Below are positions 61,828 to 64,000 of a DNA stretch of 64,000 nucleotides, in pieces. A program made the translations under genes and the position numbers. Source of the stretch: Vibrio rhizosphaerae (GTDB lineage: Bacteria > Pseudomonadota > Gammaproteobacteria > Enterobacterales > Vibrionaceae); NCBI RefSeq assembly GCF_024347095.1, contig NZ_AP024903.1:3162001-3226000 (forward strand). The letters run 5' to 3'. Within the stretch, counting starts at the first letter, position 1. Each line of letters starts with the position of its first letter. The notes under the pieces are model-generated. The model saw only the letters and a program-made list of their open reading frames with translations, was not told the DNA's origin and did not search any database.

Positions 61828-62277
61828 ATGACGACAAAATTACGCATTCTTGTGCTAAATGGTCCCAACCTGAATCTACTGGGCCTGCGTGAACCGGCAC
61901 ATTACGGTTCTCAAACGCTGCCTCAGATTATTGACCGACTCCGTCAACAGGCCGATCAAGCGGGTGTTGCACTCGAGCATCTACAATCGAATCGTGAGTA
62001 TGAACTGATTGAAGCGATTCATCAGGCATACGAGAACATTGACTTCATCATTATCAACCCGGCCGCATTCACCCATACCAGTGTTGCACTGCGGGATGCG
62101 CTTTTGGGGGTCAATATTCCTTTTATTGAGGTACATCTTTCTAACGTTCATGCCCGTGAACCTTTCCGCCATCACTCTTATCTGTCAGACAAGGCAGAGG
62201 GGGTGATTTGTGGTTTAGGCGCACAAGGCTATGAATTTGCGTTGTCGGCAGCAATGACAAAACTGCAGGCAAAATAA
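61828..62277 (+). CDS. aroQ: AroQ, type II 3-dehydroquinate dehydratase
   Basis: 149-residue dodecameric enzyme of the shikimate pathway. [15 protein letters not shown] has the catalytic Tyr region and [16 protein letters not shown] and [17 protein letters not shown] are family signatures. 63 bp upstream of accB, the common gammaproteobacterial aroQ-accB-accC order. Confidence 0.97.
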   Translation: MTTKLRILVLNGPNLNLLGLREPAHYGSQTLPQIIDRLRQQADQAGVALEHLQSNREYELIEAIHQAYENIDFIIINPAAFTHTSVALRDALLGVNIPFIEVHLSNVHAREPFRHHSYLSDKAEGVICGLGAQGYEFALSAAMTKLQAK

Positions 62278-62340
62278 ACACTCGACATCCCGCGGCAGTT
62301 GTTCGGGTTGTCTTATTCACAAGATCAAAGAGAAAAGACA

Positions 62341-62802
62341 ATGGATATTCGTAAAATAAAAAAACTTATCGAATTAGTTGAAGAGTCAGGCATTGCTGAG
62401 CTGGAAATTTCTGAAGGTGAAGAATCGGTACGCATCAGCCGTCACAGTGCACCTGCTGCACCAGTTCAATATGCACAATATGCCCCTGCACCAGCTGCAC
62501 CAGCCCCTGCAGCCCCTGCACCGGTAGCAGAAGCCGCCAGTACTCCGGCAGAAGCCGCGCAACCAACTGGCCACAAAGTTCTGTCACCAATGGTGGGAAC
62601 CTTCTACAGCTCTCCGAGCCCGGATTCAGCACCCTTTGTGAAAGTGGGCCAGAAAGTCGCTGTCGGCGAACCCCTGTGTATCGTTGAAGCCATGAAAATG
62701 ATGAACCAAATCGAATCGGATAAAGCCGGTGTCGTCAAAGCAATCCTCGTTGAGAACGGTCAGCCAGTCGAGTTCGATCAGCCTCTTGTTATCATTGAAT
62801 AA
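62341..62802 (+). CDS. accB: AccB, biotin carboxyl carrier protein
   Basis: 153 residues. N-terminal helical region, an Ala/Pro-rich linker (about 40-78), and the biotinyl domain with biotinylated Lys in EAMKMMN. Substrate of BirA (38732). Part of acetyl-CoA carboxylase. Start [15 protein letters not shown] behind AGAGAAAAG. Confidence 0.98.
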   Translation: MDIRKIKKLIELVEESGIAELEISEGEESVRISRHSAPAAPVQYAQYAPAPAAPAPAAPAPVAEAASTPAEAAQPTGHKVLSPMVGTFYSSPSPDSAPFVKVGQKVAVGEPLCIVEAMKMMNQIESDKAGVVKAILVENGQPVEFDQPLVIIE

Positions 62803-62815
62803 TTGAGGTCATTTT

Positions 62816-64000
62816 ATGCTAGATAAAGTTGTCATCGCGAACCGGGGTGAAATTGCACTCCGAATTCTTCGCGCCTGTAAAGAGCTAGGGATCAAAACGG
62901 TCGCTGTCCATTCAACAGCCGACCGAGACCTCAAACATGTCTTACTTGCTGATGAATCCATCTGTATCGGACCGGCACGTAGTATTGATAGCTACTTAAA
63001 TATTCCACGCATTATCTCAGCAGCAGAAATCACGGGGGCAGTTGCCATTCACCCGGGCTATGGCTTCCTGTCTGAAAACGCAGATTTTGCTGAACAAGTT
63101 GAAAAATCAGGCTTTATTTTTGTCGGCCCGAAAGCAGAAACTATCCGCCTGATGGGTGATAAAGTCTCTGCGATCTCCTCAATGAAGAAAGCAGGCGTGC
63201 CTTGTGTACCAGGTTCAGACGGCCCGCTTGGGGACGATGTCGAGAAAAACAAATCCATCGCTAAGCGCATCGGCTATCCGGTGATCATTAAAGCCTCCGG
63301 TGGCGGTGGCGGTCGTGGTATGCGTGTGGTTCGTAGTGAAGCTGAATTGATTCAGTCCATCACAATGACCCGTACCGAAGCAAAAGCCGCTTTCAACAAC
63401 GATATGGTTTACATGGAGAAATTCCTGGAAAACCCACGTCACGTTGAAGTTCAGGTCATTGCCGACGGTCAGGGTGGTGCGATCCACTTGGGCGAACGGG
63501 ACTGCTCAATGCAGCGCCGTCACCAGAAAGTGGTGGAAGAAGCACCGGCACCGGGAATTACCGAAGAAATGCGGAAATACATCGGTGAACGTTGTACACG
63601 TGCCTGTGTTGAAATCGGCTACCGTGGTGCGGGTACATTCGAATTCCTTTACGAAAACGGTGAGTTCTATTTCATTGAAATGAACACTCGGATTCAGGTT
63701 GAGCACCCGGTTACAGAAATGGTCACCGGTGTTGATCTAATTAAAGAACAACTGCGTGTTGCAGCTGGTCAGCCTCTGTCATTCACACAGGATGATATCA
63801 AGCTACGCGGCCATGCAATTGAATGTCGTATCAACGCCGAAGATCCGGAACGTTTTCTCCCGTCACCGGGCAAAATCGAGCGCTTCCACGCAGCCGGCGG
63901 GATGGGAATTCGTTGGGAATCCCACATTTATTCTGGCTATACCGTGCCTGCGCACTATGATTCGATGATCGGTAAGCTGATCGCCTACGGTGAAAACCGT
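62816..64000 (+). CDS. accC: AccC, biotin carboxylase (partial)
   Basis: First 395 residues of a protein of about 447. The right edge of the window cuts it. ATP-grasp enzyme carboxylating AccB-biotin. [20 protein letters not shown] start, [14 protein letters not shown] glycine loop, [17 protein letters not shown] catalytic segment, and RINAEDP. Starts 13 bp after accB behind TTGAGGT. Confidence 0.98.
   Translation, partial: MLDKVVIANRGEIALRILRACKELGIKTVAVHSTADRDLKHVLLADESICIGPARSIDSYLNIPRIISAAEITGAVAIHPGYGFLSENADFAEQVEKSGFIFVGPKAETIRLMGDKVSAISSMKKAGVPCVPGSDGPLGDDVEKNKSIAKRIGYPVIIKASGGGGGRGMRVVRSEAELIQSITMTRTEAKAAFNNDMVYMEKFLENPRHVEVQVIADGQGGAIHLGERDCSMQRRHQKVVEEAPAPGITEEMRKYIGERCTRACVEIGYRGAGTFEFLYENGEFYFIEMNTRIQVEHPVTEMVTGVDLIKEQLRVAAGQPLSFTQDDIKLRGHAIECRINAEDPERFLPSPGKIERFHAAGGMGIRWESHIYSGYTVPAHYDSMIGKLIAYGENR

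Overview
The window is a stretch of gammaproteobacterial chromosome, almost certainly from a Vibrio (Vibrionaceae chromosome 1). I base this on gene order and on protein and RNA gene similarity: hflC-hflK-hflX-hfq-miaA-mutL-amiB-tsaE / queG / tRNA-Gly cluster / orn-rsgA-psd / gpmI-envC / hemE-nudC-rsd / rpoCB-rplLJAK-nusG-secE-tufB / coaA-birA-murB / ubiD-fre / rho-trxA-rhlB-gppA / CrbS-like kinase / acs / aroQ-accBC. Nearly all of it is core genome with even base composition. I see no insertion sequence, prophage, CRISPR array or rRNA operon.

Layout. 1-9145 (minus strand) is the hfq/mutL/amiB superoperon, reading toward the left edge. queG diverges from it and is followed by 536 bp of AT-rich DNA with several DnaA boxes, then an alternating Gly-fMet-Gly-fMet-Gly tRNA operon. 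11.6-20.1 kb holds orn (minus), then rsgA, psd, two transporters, gpmI and envC (plus). 20.2-23.0 kb holds a TetR regulator, hemE and nudC (minus), with a probable small-RNA gene on the plus strand between hemE and nudC. 23.1-37.6 kb is the transcription/translation core: rsd, then rpoC, rpoB, rplL, rplJ, rplA, rplK, nusG, secE, tuf and four tRNAs, all minus except rsd. 37.8-49.7 kb has coaA, birA-murB, a GNAT protein, pssA, a ubiD-ferredoxin-fre operon, a secreted protein of unknown function, rho, trxA and rhlB. 49.7-61.3 kb has gppA, a symporter-like hybrid kinase, an MFS carrier, a cNMP/CBS/nucleotidyltransferase protein, a DnaQ-like exonuclease and acs. The window ends in aroQ-accB-accC, with accC cut by the right edge.

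How genes fit together. AmiB and its probable activator EnvC are both here. BirA and its substrate AccB are both here. Rsd lies convergent to the RNA polymerase genes. Rho, TrxA, RhlB and GppA keep the enterobacterial neighbourhood. UbiD, a 2Fe-2S ferredoxin and the flavin reductase Fre form one tight operon. The kinase, exonuclease and nucleotidyltransferase flank acs, pointing to acetate metabolism.

The most interesting items are non-coding: a short Hfq-type sRNA candidate between hemE and nudC; a DnaA-box cluster beside queG and the glycine tRNAs, resembling the setting of E. coli datA; a degenerate 16-bp tandem array upstream of the nucleotidyltransferase gene; and the rplK and rplJ promoters, whose -10 hexamers lie inside matching inverted repeats, one of which is also the nusG terminator.
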